Source of the DNA: an uncultured Clostridia bacterium
Lineage (GTDB): Bacteria; Bacillota; Clostridia; Christensenellales; Aristaeellaceae
NCBI GenBank assembly: GCA_934615235.1
Contig: CAKTTL010000099.1
Span: forward strand, 1 to 9,972
DNA: 9,972 nucleotides
Direction of reading: 5' to 3'
This document shows positions 5,528 to 9,972 of this stretch, piece by piece (the stretch's first letter is position 1; each line of letters opens with the position of its first letter). Both the position numbers and the translations under genes were made by a program. The notes beneath the pieces were generated by a model. That model had not been told where the DNA came from. It ran no database searches and saw nothing but the letters and a program-made list of their open reading frames with translations.

Positions 5528-6396
5528 CGCGGGAGATGAAAGGCGTTCCGATCCTCCCCGGCGAGCGCGCGGACGATCTGCAGCGGGACGACATGTTCGT
5601 CCTGCAGCGGCCCGGCGCGTTCTGCTTCGGGACGGATTCGGTTTTATTGGCCGCTTTCGCGGCGCAGGGGCGCGTGGGCTCAGTCCGCGCGGCCGATTTG
5701 GGGAGCGGCAGCGGCGTGCTGCCGCTGCTTGTTTGCGCGCGCGTGCCGGGCGCGCGGTTCGACGCGGTCGAAATTGATCCTGCGGCGGCGGACAGAGCCG
5801 TGCGCGGCGCGCGCATTTCCGGCATGGAGGGCCGGATTGCCGTGCACGCCGTGCCGCTGGAAGCCGCGCCGAAGCTGCTCGGCTGCGGGCGGTACGATCT
5901 CGTTGTGTCCAATCCGCCCTACGGCGAGCCGAACGGGCAGCAGGCCGGCGCGCTGCGAGACGCGGCTGTGCGCGAGGGCACGACGGACATTGCGGCCGTC
6001 TGCCGCAGCGCGTCGAAGCTGCTGCGCAACGGCGGCGCTTTTTGCGTCTGTTTCCCGGCGCGCAGGCTGGCCGCCCTTTTCGCCGCGCTTTCGGCGGAGC
6101 GCCTGGAACCGAAACGCCTGCAGCCCGTTTATCCCGCGCCCAACAGAGAAGCAAAGCTCGTCCTCGTCGAAGCCGTGAGAAACGCGAAGCCGGGGATGCG
6201 GGTTTTGGAGGCGATGGGGTTTACGGGGGAGACGTTTTTTGCGGGGGAAGGTTTTTTGCGGGGGAGACGTTTTTTGCGGGGGAACCCTTCCTTTAGGGAA
6301 AGGAAGGGTTCCCCCGCGCCCCCTCCGAAGGAAACCTGCTTTGCGCCGTCCGCCCCTCAAAGGGAGGGGCGGGCGGCGCGGGGGACGGACGGGTAA
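5524..6396 (+). CDS. TrmN6/YfiC-family tRNA adenine-N6 methyltransferase with repeat-derived C-terminal tail
   Basis: A SAM-dependent methyltransferase of the family that makes N6-methyladenosine at position 37 of tRNA1(Val) in E. coli (B. subtilis relative YabB). The ATG overlaps the upstream stop as ATGA, so translation is probably coupled; no good separate ribosome site is seen. Family features are GERADDLQRDDMFVLQRPGA with FCFGTDSVLL (13-42), the SAM loop DLGSGSGVLPL (58-68), acidic VEIDP (82-86) and the substrate motif NPPY (130-133). The conserved LEPKRL...LVLVEA...KPGMRVL follows at 194-228. The family normally ends soon after this with a short acidic/aromatic tail. Here residues from about 233 to 290 are encoded by tandem G-rich units and by both hairpins of repeat copy A, giving Gly/Phe/Arg-rich low-complexity sequence. 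The native end appears to have been replaced. Activity is likely kept because the catalytic core is complete. The tRNA substrate is inferred from family only. Confidence 0.88.
   Translation: MTREMKGVPILPGERADDLQRDDMFVLQRPGAFCFGTDSVLLAAFAAQGRVGSVRAADLGSGSGVLPLLVCARVPGARFDAVEIDPAAADRAVRGARISGMEGRIAVHAVPLEAAPKLLGCGRYDLVVSNPPYGEPNGQQAGALRDAAVREGTTDIAAVCRSASKLLRNGGAFCVCFPARRLAALFAALSAERLEPKRLQPVYPAPNREAKLVLVEAVRNAKPGMRVLEAMGFTGETFFAGEGFLRGRRFLRGNPSFRERKGSPAPPPKETCFAPSAPQREGRAARGTDG
6225..6377 (+). repeat. Composite two-hairpin repeat, copy A (inside methyltransferase 3' end)
   Basis: The lead-in has three tandem 17-18-bp units of the form GGGGGA(GAC or AG)GTTTTTTGC at 6225-6242, 6243-6259 and 6260-6277. 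A fourth G5 run begins the palindrome. Palindrome 1 has perfect 19-bp arms, GCGGGGGAACCCTTCCTTT (6276-6294) and its complement (6299-6317), around loop AGGG. A C-rich linker ends in GGAAACC. Hairpin 2 is GCCGTCCGCCCCTC (6345-6358) with GAGGGGCGGGCGGC (6364-6377), 14 bp including one G-U, loop AAAGG. No T-tract follows, so it is not a standard intrinsic terminator. It lies inside the operon, between the methyltransferase core and spmA. Confidence 0.88.
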
Positions 6397-6446
6397 CGGG
6401 GGGGATGGGGCGGTATGCGGTGCGGATTTGGCGCATAGGCTGTCCC

Positions 6447-7028
6447 ATGATGAATTCGGTTTGGGCGGCGATGTGCTGCGCGGGACTGGTTTGGGGGCTT
6501 GCGTCCGGGCGCGCGGCGGCGCTCGGGCAGGCGGCGCTCGCCTCGGGGATGGAGGCGGTATCGCTTTCGATCCGGCTGGCCGGTGGGTTTGCGCTCTGGT
6601 GCGGCGCGCTGCAGGTGCTGGAAGAAGCGGGCGCGGCGGGCGCGTTTGCGAGGGCGCTTGCGCCCCTGCTCAAACGGCTCTTCCCGGCGCTTGGCGAGGA
6701 TTCTCCGGCGCGGGCGGCGATTGCGGAAAACTTTGCCGCGAACATGCTGGGGCTCGGCAACGCGGCGACGCCCGCGGGGCTGCGCGCGATGCGTCTTTTG
6801 CGGGAAGAGGAGCGCGCGGGCGACGCGGCGACGGACGCGATGTGCATGTTCCTCGTGCTGAACGCAAGCAGCCTGCAGCTTTTTCCGTCGACGGTGATCG
6901 CGCTGCGCGCGGCGGCGGGGGCGGAAAGTCCCGCGTCGATTGTGCTTCCGACGCTTTGCGCGACGGCGGTTTCAACGCTTACGGGCGGCCTGGCGTGCGC
7001 GGCGCTGGCGCGGAGGGGCGGCCGGTGA
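6447..7028 (+). CDS. spmA: Spore maturation protein A
   Basis: A multi-spanning membrane protein needed, together with SpmB, for full dehydration of the spore core and for heat resistance in Bacillus and Clostridium; the family also resembles nucleoside-recognition (Gate) domain proteins. The 193-residue product carries the SpmA signature around NMLGLGNAATPAGLRAM (99-115), followed by DAMCMFLVLNASSLQLFPSTV (130-150) and IALRAAAG (151-158). All align well with known SpmA, and the length is close to the usual about 195. Hydrophobic helices occur at the N-terminus and about 36-56, 130-150 and 165-187. The start is uncertain: 6447 or 6450 fits the family N-terminus but lacks a good Shine-Dalgarno site, while an in-frame ATG at 6405 is directly preceded by G-rich repeat sequence. 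It overlaps spmB as GTGA. Confidence 0.93.
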   Translation: MMNSVWAAMCCAGLVWGLASGRAAALGQAALASGMEAVSLSIRLAGGFALWCGALQVLEEAGAAGAFARALAPLLKRLFPALGEDSPARAAIAENFAANMLGLGNAATPAGLRAMRLLREEERAGDAATDAMCMFLVLNASSLQLFPSTVIALRAAAGAESPASIVLPTLCATAVSTLTGGLACAALARRGGR

Positions 7029-7537
7029 GCGCGGGGGACTGGATCGTTCCGGCGCTGCTGCTTCTGGCGGTGCTGGCGGGCGTTTTCCGGCGCGTGCCGG
7101 TATACGACGCGTTTCTGCGCGGCGCGCGGGAGGGGCTGAAAACCGCGTGGCAGGTGCTGCCGTGTCTGGCGGCGGTGCTGCTGGCGGTTGGGCTTTTGAC
7201 GGCGTGCGGTGCGCTCGACGCGCTCTGCGCGGGGCTTGCCAGGCCGCTTGCGGCGCTGGGACTGCCTGCGGGCGCGCTGCCGGTGATGCTGCTGCGCCCG
7301 GTGTCCGGTTCGGCGGCGCTGGGCATGCTGGAAAGCGTGCTGCAGGCCTATGGCCCGGACAGCGAAACGGGGCGCGTCGCTTCAGCGATGGTCGGCTCGA
7401 GCGAGACGATACTATACACCTGTTCGGTGTATCTGGTGGCTGCGGGCGTAAAAAAAGCGCGCCACGCGCTGCCGGCGGCGCTGCTGGCCTGGCTGGCGGG
7501 AGCGCTGGCTGCGGCGTATTTCTGCAAAATTTTCTGA
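7025..7537 (+). CDS. spmB: Spore maturation protein B
   Basis: Partner of SpmA in the spore membrane; the two are almost always adjacent and act together in core dehydration. The 170-residue protein begins at GTG 7025, which overlaps the spmA stop (GTGA) and signals translational coupling. The frame stays open upstream into the spmA region, but that part is only a shadow. Recognisable SpmB features are VPVYDAFLRGAREGLKTA (24-41), RPVSGSAALG (91-100), YGPDS (109-113), GSSETILYTCSVY (124-136) and KKARHALPAALLA (143-155). Several hydrophobic helices span the protein (about 6-20, 45-60, 84-90 and 128-141, with one at the C-terminus). Length is near the family norm of about 175. The dacB gene that precedes spmAB in Bacillus is absent here. 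The next gene, comB, starts 18 bases downstream. Confidence 0.95.
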   Translation: MSAGDWIVPALLLLAVLAGVFRRVPVYDAFLRGAREGLKTAWQVLPCLAAVLLAVGLLTACGALDALCAGLARPLAALGLPAGALPVMLLRPVSGSAALGMLESVLQAYGPDSETGRVASAMVGSSETILYTCSVYLVAAGVKKARHALPAALLAWLAGALAAAYFCKIF

Positions 7538-7555
7538 AAAATGGGGGCACGGAAG

Positions 7556-8260
7556 ATGAAGGTTTCCGTAATGGCGACTCCGCTGAATATTTTGCCCGGC
7601 GCGCTTGACGGCGCGGCGGCGATTGTCATTGACGCGCTGCGGATGACGAGCGTGGCGGCGACGGCGCTTTCGAACGGCTGCACGGGCGTGCTCGCGTGCG
7701 CGGAGGTGGATTCGGCGCGGCAAGCCGCGTCGGAGACGGGCGCGCTGCTTGGCGGCGAACGCAGCGCCGTGCTGATTCCGGGGTTCGATTTTTCCAACTC
7801 GCCGCTGGAATACACGCGCGAACGGATTGCCGGGCGCAGGCTCGTGATGAGCACGTCCAACGGGACGAAGGCCATTGCGGCGGTTTCCGGCGCGAAGCGG
7901 GCGCTGCTTGGCGCGTTCCTGAACGCGTCGGTCGCGGCGCGCGCGGTTGCGGACGAGGAATCGGTCGTGATCGTCTGCGCGGGAACGCTTGGGGCGTTTA
8001 CGCTGGAAGACGCGCTGGCGGCCGGAGCAATTCTTGAAGCGCTGCGGGCGCAGGGCACGTCGCCCGCGCTGGACGATATGGCCGTCGCCGCGCAAATGCT
8101 CTACGACAGCGCAAAGGCCGACCTTTACGCCGCGCTCATACCGACAAAACATTTCACCCGTCTGCGCACGCTCGGCTTTGAAGAAGATCTGCGTTACTGC
8201 CTGACGCTGGACGCTCTCTCCAACGTGCCGGAGCGCGGGGAAGACGGATGGTTCAGGTGA
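7556..8260 (+). CDS. comB: 2-phosphosulfolactate phosphatase (ComB family)
   Basis: The family enzyme hydrolyses (R)-2-phospho-3-sulfolactate to 3-sulfolactate with Mg2+, the second step of the sulfolactate/coenzyme M route. The 234-residue product shows all main ComB blocks: VIDALRMTSVAATAL (24-38), GGERSAVLIPGFDFSNSPLE (66-85), MSTSNGTKAI (98-107) and CAGTLGAFTLEDALAAGAI (141-159). The start at 7556 is chosen over the in-frame ATG at 7541 because GGGGG (7543-7547) gives a Shine-Dalgarno site only for the former and because ComB proteins begin near MKV. In Bacillus subtilis, sulfolactate is a major spore solute and the relative YitC belongs to this family, so placement directly after spmAB is suggestive. 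No ComA (phosphosulfolactate synthase) is in the window. Some clostridial ComB-like proteins may act on other phosphorylated substrates. Confidence 0.93.
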   Translation: MKVSVMATPLNILPGALDGAAAIVIDALRMTSVAATALSNGCTGVLACAEVDSARQAASETGALLGGERSAVLIPGFDFSNSPLEYTRERIAGRRLVMSTSNGTKAIAAVSGAKRALLGAFLNASVAARAVADEESVVIVCAGTLGAFTLEDALAAGAILEALRAQGTSPALDDMAVAAQMLYDSAKADLYAALIPTKHFTRLRTLGFEEDLRYCLTLDALSNVPERGEDGWFR

Positions 8261-8262
8261 GA

Positions 8263-8371
8263 GGGAACGGGGGAACGTGCGAGGGGGAACCTCTTTCAGG
8301 AGAAAGAGGTTCCCCCTCGCGCTCCCCTTCGAGAAAGCCATTTCGCCGGGCTGTCGCCCGGCGTTTCTTTT
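8263..8371 (+). repeat. Composite two-hairpin repeat, copy B, ending in an intrinsic terminator
   Basis: It begins three bases after the comB stop. The lead-in contains GGGAACG twice (8263-8276). Palindrome 1 has perfect 19-bp arms, GCGAGGGGGAACCTCTTTC (8279-8297) and its complement (8302-8320), with loop AGGA. The linker GCTCCCCTTCGAGAAAGCC (8321-8339) shares its C-run and GAAAGCC end with the other copies. Hairpin 2 is CGCCGGGC (8344-8351) and GCCCGGCG (8356-8363), loop TGTC. Only here is hairpin 2 followed by a T-tract (TTTCTTTT, 8364-8371), so this copy can end the comB operon transcript. Confidence 0.88.
8344..8371 (+). terminator. Intrinsic terminator of the comB operon
   Basis: An 8-bp perfect GC stem, CGCCGGGC/GCCCGGCG, with a 4-nt loop is followed by TTTCTTTT. 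It forms the second hairpin of repeat copy B, 84 bases after the comB stop. Confidence 0.85.
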
Positions 8372-8398
8372 ATGCAAGCATCCTGCTGATCGTCTGTT

Positions 8399-8519
8399 GC
8401 GTCCGCCCCGCCCTCTGCGGGGCGGACGCGGTAAAGCGGCTTTCTTGGGGTGGGGTTGGGGGGAGGGGGCTTCTTTCTCCAGAAAGAAGTCCCCTCCCCC
8501 AGAAAAGCCCCGTCTCCCC
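8399..8519 (-). repeat. Composite two-hairpin repeat, copy C (minus orientation)
   Basis: Read on the minus strand, it starts right after the stop of the 8520-8984 gene with lead-in GGGGAGACGGGGCTTTTCT, sharing GGGGAGACG with copy A. Palindrome 1 has 19-bp arms at 8500-8482 and 8477-8459, including one G-T pair, with a 4-base loop. A C-rich linker ends in AAGAAAGCC, then GCTTT. Hairpin 2 is GCGTCCGCCCCGC (8411-8399 region) paired with its complement (8429-8417), loop AGAGG. Its sequence is clearly related to hairpin 2 of copy A (shared CGTCCGCCCC, loops AAAGG and AGAGG). Copies B and C face each other between the two convergent genes. No T-tract follows hairpin 2. Confidence 0.85.
8447..8469 (+). 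other. Potential G-quadruplex (four G-tracts with 1-2-base loops)
   Basis: GGGG-T-GGGG-TT-GGGGGG-A-GGGGG is a textbook very stable G-quadruplex motif on the plus strand. It overlaps one arm of palindrome 1 of repeat copy C, so a quadruplex and the hairpin cannot form together. The plus strand is the template for the 8520-8984 gene, so a folded quadruplex could stall polymerase leaving that gene. Formation is predicted from the motif only. Confidence 0.6.
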
Positions 8520-8984
8520 TTACTTTTTCAGCTCGGCGAGCAGATCGTCCATGCTCTTTCCGCTTTCGGCCAGGGCGGACAGGAAAGCGTCGTATTTTTC
8601 GCGTTCGGCCTTTTTGACCTCGCGGGCCTTGGCGAGCGCGGCGCGGCGCTTTTCGGCGCGCTCCTCGTCGGTCATCTTCGGCGCGGCCGTTTTGGCGGGG
8701 CGGTTCATCATCGCGACGAGCTTTTCCTTCTTGGCCAGCTGTTTGGCGAGCGCGTCCTCGCTCTTGACGAGAGCGGCCTTGCGCTCGGCGAGCAGCGCTT
8801 CGGTTTTTTCAATCAGCGCGGCGCGCTCCGCGTTGAGCTTTGTCAGCCGTTCGATCGACGCGTCGACGGCGGCAAGGCGTTCTTCATGGGAAGGATACGG
8901 CTTGCGAGTTTTTACAGTTTCGACCTTTGCGGCTTCTTTTGCTTTCTTTGCGGTTTTTCCGGAATCTTTCGCTCCACGCGGCAT
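8520..8984 (-). CDS. Lys/Ala-rich coiled-coil protein of unknown function
   Basis: I do not recognise a family. The 154-residue product starts at 8984, preceded by AAAGGAGAG in good position. It has a basic, probably disordered N-terminus (1-28, rich in Lys/Ala), a long charged helix at about 33-95 with heptad-like Leu/Ala spacing (ERLAAVDASIERLTKLNAER and on), a short Pro/Lys break at 96-103 and a second charged helix at about 104-140. The end is SGKSMDDLLAELKK. No signal peptide or membrane segment is visible. Such composition would suit a cytoplasmic nucleoid-associated or other nucleic-acid-binding coiled coil, but this is only composition-based. It is a single-gene unit with a near-consensus promoter (9086-9114) and is followed in sense by repeat copy C. 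Confidence 0.82.
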   Translation of the reverse strand: MPRGAKDSGKTAKKAKEAAKVETVKTRKPYPSHEERLAAVDASIERLTKLNAERAALIEKTEALLAERKAALVKSEDALAKQLAKKEKLVAMMNRPAKTAAPKMTDEERAEKRRAALAKAREVKKAEREKYDAFLSALAESGKSMDDLLAELKK

Positions 8985-9085
8985 CGCAATCTCTCCTTTT
9001 TGCAGTACGTATACGGTAACATTTGCATCAGACGTTTAAGAGGACATTTCGCCATACAGAAACATACGGTAAAAATCCTGCATTT

Positions 9086-9114
9086 ATTATACACACACCG
9101 CAGTTGAATTGCAA
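9086..9114 (-). promoter_or_regulatory. Sigma-A promoter of the coiled-coil protein gene
   Basis: On the minus strand TTGCAA (9114-9109) and TATAAT (9091-9086) have a 17-bp spacer. Transcription starts near 9079, giving a leader of about 95 nt. In the leader ATACGGTAA occurs twice on the plus strand (near 9010 and 9064), of unknown meaning. Confidence 0.75.
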
Positions 9115-9129
9115 GAGACGAAATTTATT

Positions 9130-9158
9130 TTGACGGGATTTCCACAAGAAGCTATAAG
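9130..9158 (+). promoter_or_regulatory. Upstream promoter candidate for xpt
   Basis: TTGACG (9130-9135), 17-bp spacer, TATAAG (9153-9158). Transcription near 9165 would give a leader of about 109 nt. That leader could form a 7-bp stem, GGAAAAT (9186-9192) with ATTTTCC (9208-9214). No conserved purine-riboswitch core was seen. Confidence 0.55.
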
Positions 9159-9204
9159 AATCGCGTATTGTTTTTACATTTTTATGGAAAATATACGGGT
9201 CAGA

Positions 9205-9233
9205 TTGATTTTCCGCGCGGAGCGCGGTAAAAT
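9205..9233 (+). promoter_or_regulatory. Proximal promoter candidate for xpt with palindrome in the spacer
   Basis: TTGATT (9205-9210), 17-bp spacer, TAAAAT (9228-9233). The spacer contains the palindrome CCGCGC-GGA-GCGCGG (9213-9227), which could be an operator if this promoter is used or a leader hairpin if transcription starts at 9165. The two promoter candidates may both be active. Confidence 0.5.
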
Positions 9234-9273
9234 AAATATGCTATTACTGTCTTTAAGGGGGGTTCGCCTTTTT

Positions 9274-9849
9274 ATGAAGTTTATGACCGAGCGGGTTGCG
9301 CGCGAAGGCCGTGCGCTGAACGAAGACGTGCTGCTGGTGGATTGCTTTTTGAACCATCAGGTGGATATGGACCTGATGCGGCAATGCGGCGAAGCGTTTG
9401 CCGAGCGCTTCCGCGATAAGGGCGTCACGCGCGTTTTGACGGTGGAAAGCTCGGGCATCGCGCCGGCGGGCATGGCGGCGCTGGCGCTGGGCGTGCCGCT
9501 GGTTTTCATGAAAAAGAAGACCTCCCGCCTGACGACGGGCGACGTATACCAGACGCCTGTGCAGAGCTTCACCAAGGGCACGCGCTACGAGCTGACGGTG
9601 GCCAGGCGCTATCTGCCGGCGGGCGAAAAGGTGCTGTTTATCGACGATTTTCTCGCGATGGGCGAGGCCGCGCTGGGCGTTGCGCGCCTGGTTGAAGAAG
9701 CGGGCAGCGAAGTCGCGGGCATCGGTATCGTGATTGAAAAATCGTTCCAGCCCGGGCGCGGCAAGCTGGAAGGTGCGGGCTACGACGTTTTCTCCCTTGC
9801 GCGCGTGAAAGCGATGAGCGAGGGAAAAATCGAGTTCGTCGAGGAGTGA
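9274..9849 (+). CDS. xpt: Xanthine phosphoribosyltransferase
   Basis: A cytoplasmic purine-salvage enzyme that joins xanthine and PRPP to make XMP. The 191-residue product aligns along its whole length with Bacillus Xpt: CFLNHQVD (24-31), VESSGIAPA (57-65), the PRPP-binding loop VLFIDDFLAMGEAA (120-133), GIGIVIEKSFQPGR (149-162) and the C-terminal SLARVKAMSEGKIEFVEE. Length equals the family norm. The ATG at 9274 is selected because AAGGGGGG (9255-9262) lies 11 bases upstream and because the family begins here; the frame is open further upstream only through AT-rich promoter DNA. It forms a single-gene unit with its own terminator (9858-9889). The purine riboswitch that controls many Firmicutes xpt genes is not visible, so control may be at the promoter or through another leader structure. 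Confidence 0.96.
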   Translation: MKFMTERVAREGRALNEDVLLVDCFLNHQVDMDLMRQCGEAFAERFRDKGVTRVLTVESSGIAPAGMAALALGVPLVFMKKKTSRLTTGDVYQTPVQSFTKGTRYELTVARRYLPAGEKVLFIDDFLAMGEAALGVARLVEEAGSEVAGIGIVIEKSFQPGRGKLEGAGYDVFSLARVKAMSEGKIEFVEE

Positions 9850-9857
9850 TGCGAATC

Positions 9858-9889
9858 AAAAATCCGGTTTTCGCCGGATTTTTTCTTTT
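9858..9889 (+). terminator. Intrinsic terminator of xpt
   Basis: AAAAATCCGG (9858-9867) pairs with CCGGATTTTT (9874-9883) around loop TTTTCG, followed by a continuing T-rich tract to 9889. It lies eight bases after the xpt stop codon. Confidence 0.93.
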
Positions 9890-9919
9890 CGCGCCCCCAG
9901 GGCAACAGCATTTAAAAAG

Positions 9920-9928
9920 TGGTATAAT
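9920..9928 (+). promoter_or_regulatory. Extended -10 promoter of the downstream gene
   Basis: TGGTATAAT (9920-9928) is a perfect extended -10. No recognisable -35 lies 17 bases upstream. The predicted start site (about 9934-9936) is almost at the ATG at 9937. Confidence 0.65.
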
Positions 9929-9936
9929 GAAGTAGT

Positions 9937-9972
9937 ATGAAGATAGAAGAATTGCGGGAAAAGCTCCAGGAA
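9937..9972 (+). CDS. Start of an unidentified gene, truncated by window end
   Basis: Twelve codons, MKIEELREKLQE, run in frame to the window edge. The position after a strong extended -10 box and the typical helical N-terminus support a real start. There is no Shine-Dalgarno site, and the expected transcript would begin zero to three bases before the ATG, suggesting leaderless initiation or a true start further downstream. The product cannot be identified from 12 residues. Confidence 0.5.
   Translation, partial: MKIEELREKLQE

Noticed and set aside
2738..6154. 1138-residue open frame on the minus strand
   Set aside because: It lies antisense to the SpoIID/LytB and methyltransferase genes, which have clear family motifs. 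Its Arg/Ala-rich translation has no recognisable domain; long antisense frames are expected in GC-rich DNA.
6225..6282. Short CRISPR array
   Set aside because: Units are only 17-18 bp, directly tandem without unique spacers, and lie inside a coding frame.
6225..6377. Repeat copy A as a simple intrinsic terminator
   Set aside because: Neither hairpin is followed by a T-tract, and coupled operon genes continue downstream.
6239..7024. In-frame N-terminal extension of SpmB across spmA
   Set aside because: The translation is Gly/Arg-rich shadow sequence of spmA in another frame. SpmB homology begins at GTG 7025, with GTGA coupling to spmA.
7412..8377. 321-residue minus-strand frame opposite spmB and comB
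   Set aside because: Antisense to two genes with strong family matches; the translation is Arg/Ala-rich with no domain.
9165..9273. Purine (guanine) riboswitch upstream of xpt
   Set aside because: The conserved junction core and the two paired loops expected for this riboswitch could not be found in the leader.

Overview
The window looks like chromosomal DNA of an endospore-forming, high-GC member of the Clostridia. Reasons: sporulation genes (a SpoIID/LytB-domain protein, spmA, spmB), a HrcA/CIRCE-controlled small heat-shock gene, Gram-positive style Shine-Dalgarno sites, a tRNA gene without an encoded CCA end, and GC-rich coding DNA split by short AT-rich promoter regions. A Christensenellales- or Oscillospirales-like gut lineage is my inference. 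There is no CRISPR array, phage module or complete insertion sequence.

Layout. (1) 1-1303: a secreted DxNxDG-motif protein on the minus strand, then a roughly 290-bp AT-rich divergent intergenic region with a 10-bp direct repeat at 21-bp spacing, then a small two-helix membrane protein on the plus strand. (2) 1301-1464: a 164-bp near-symmetric palindromic element with perfect 18-bp ends, probably a MITE. It supplies the stop codon of the small membrane gene. (3) 1465-2323: terminator-like hairpin, CIRCE operator over a sigma-A promoter, 5' leader hairpin, hsp20, strong terminator. (4) 2356-2534, minus strand: tRNA-Leu(GAG) with a perfect consensus promoter and its own terminator. (5) 2653-8260, plus strand: one apparent operon of a SpoIID/LytB protein with six SH3b repeats, a TrmN6-family methyltransferase, spmA, spmB and comB, linked by ATGA and GTGA overlaps or short gaps. 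(6) 8261-8519: intergenic space between convergent genes, filled by two copies of a two-hairpin repeat facing each other. (7) 8520-9114, minus strand: a Lys/Ala-rich coiled-coil protein. (8) 9130-9889: xpt with its promoter region and terminator. (9) 9920-9972: an extended -10 promoter and the first 12 codons of a gene running off the window.

How the genes fit together. The central operon combines cell-wall/spore functions (SpoIID-type glycan hydrolase, SpmA/SpmB core dehydration) with ComB, a 2-phosphosulfolactate phosphatase. Sulfolactate is known as a spore solute in Bacillus, so a spore-maturation theme is plausible. No phosphosulfolactate synthase is visible here.

The most unusual structure is a family of composite repeats. 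Each full copy has a G-rich lead-in, a palindrome of two 19-bp arms around a 4-nt loop, a C-rich linker ending in GAAAGCC or similar, and a second GC-rich hairpin. Three full copies (6225-6377, 8263-8371, 8399-8519) and a probable partial one (1-36) all lie in sense orientation at the 3' end of a gene. One copy is translated and forms an abnormal C-terminal tail on the methyltransferase.
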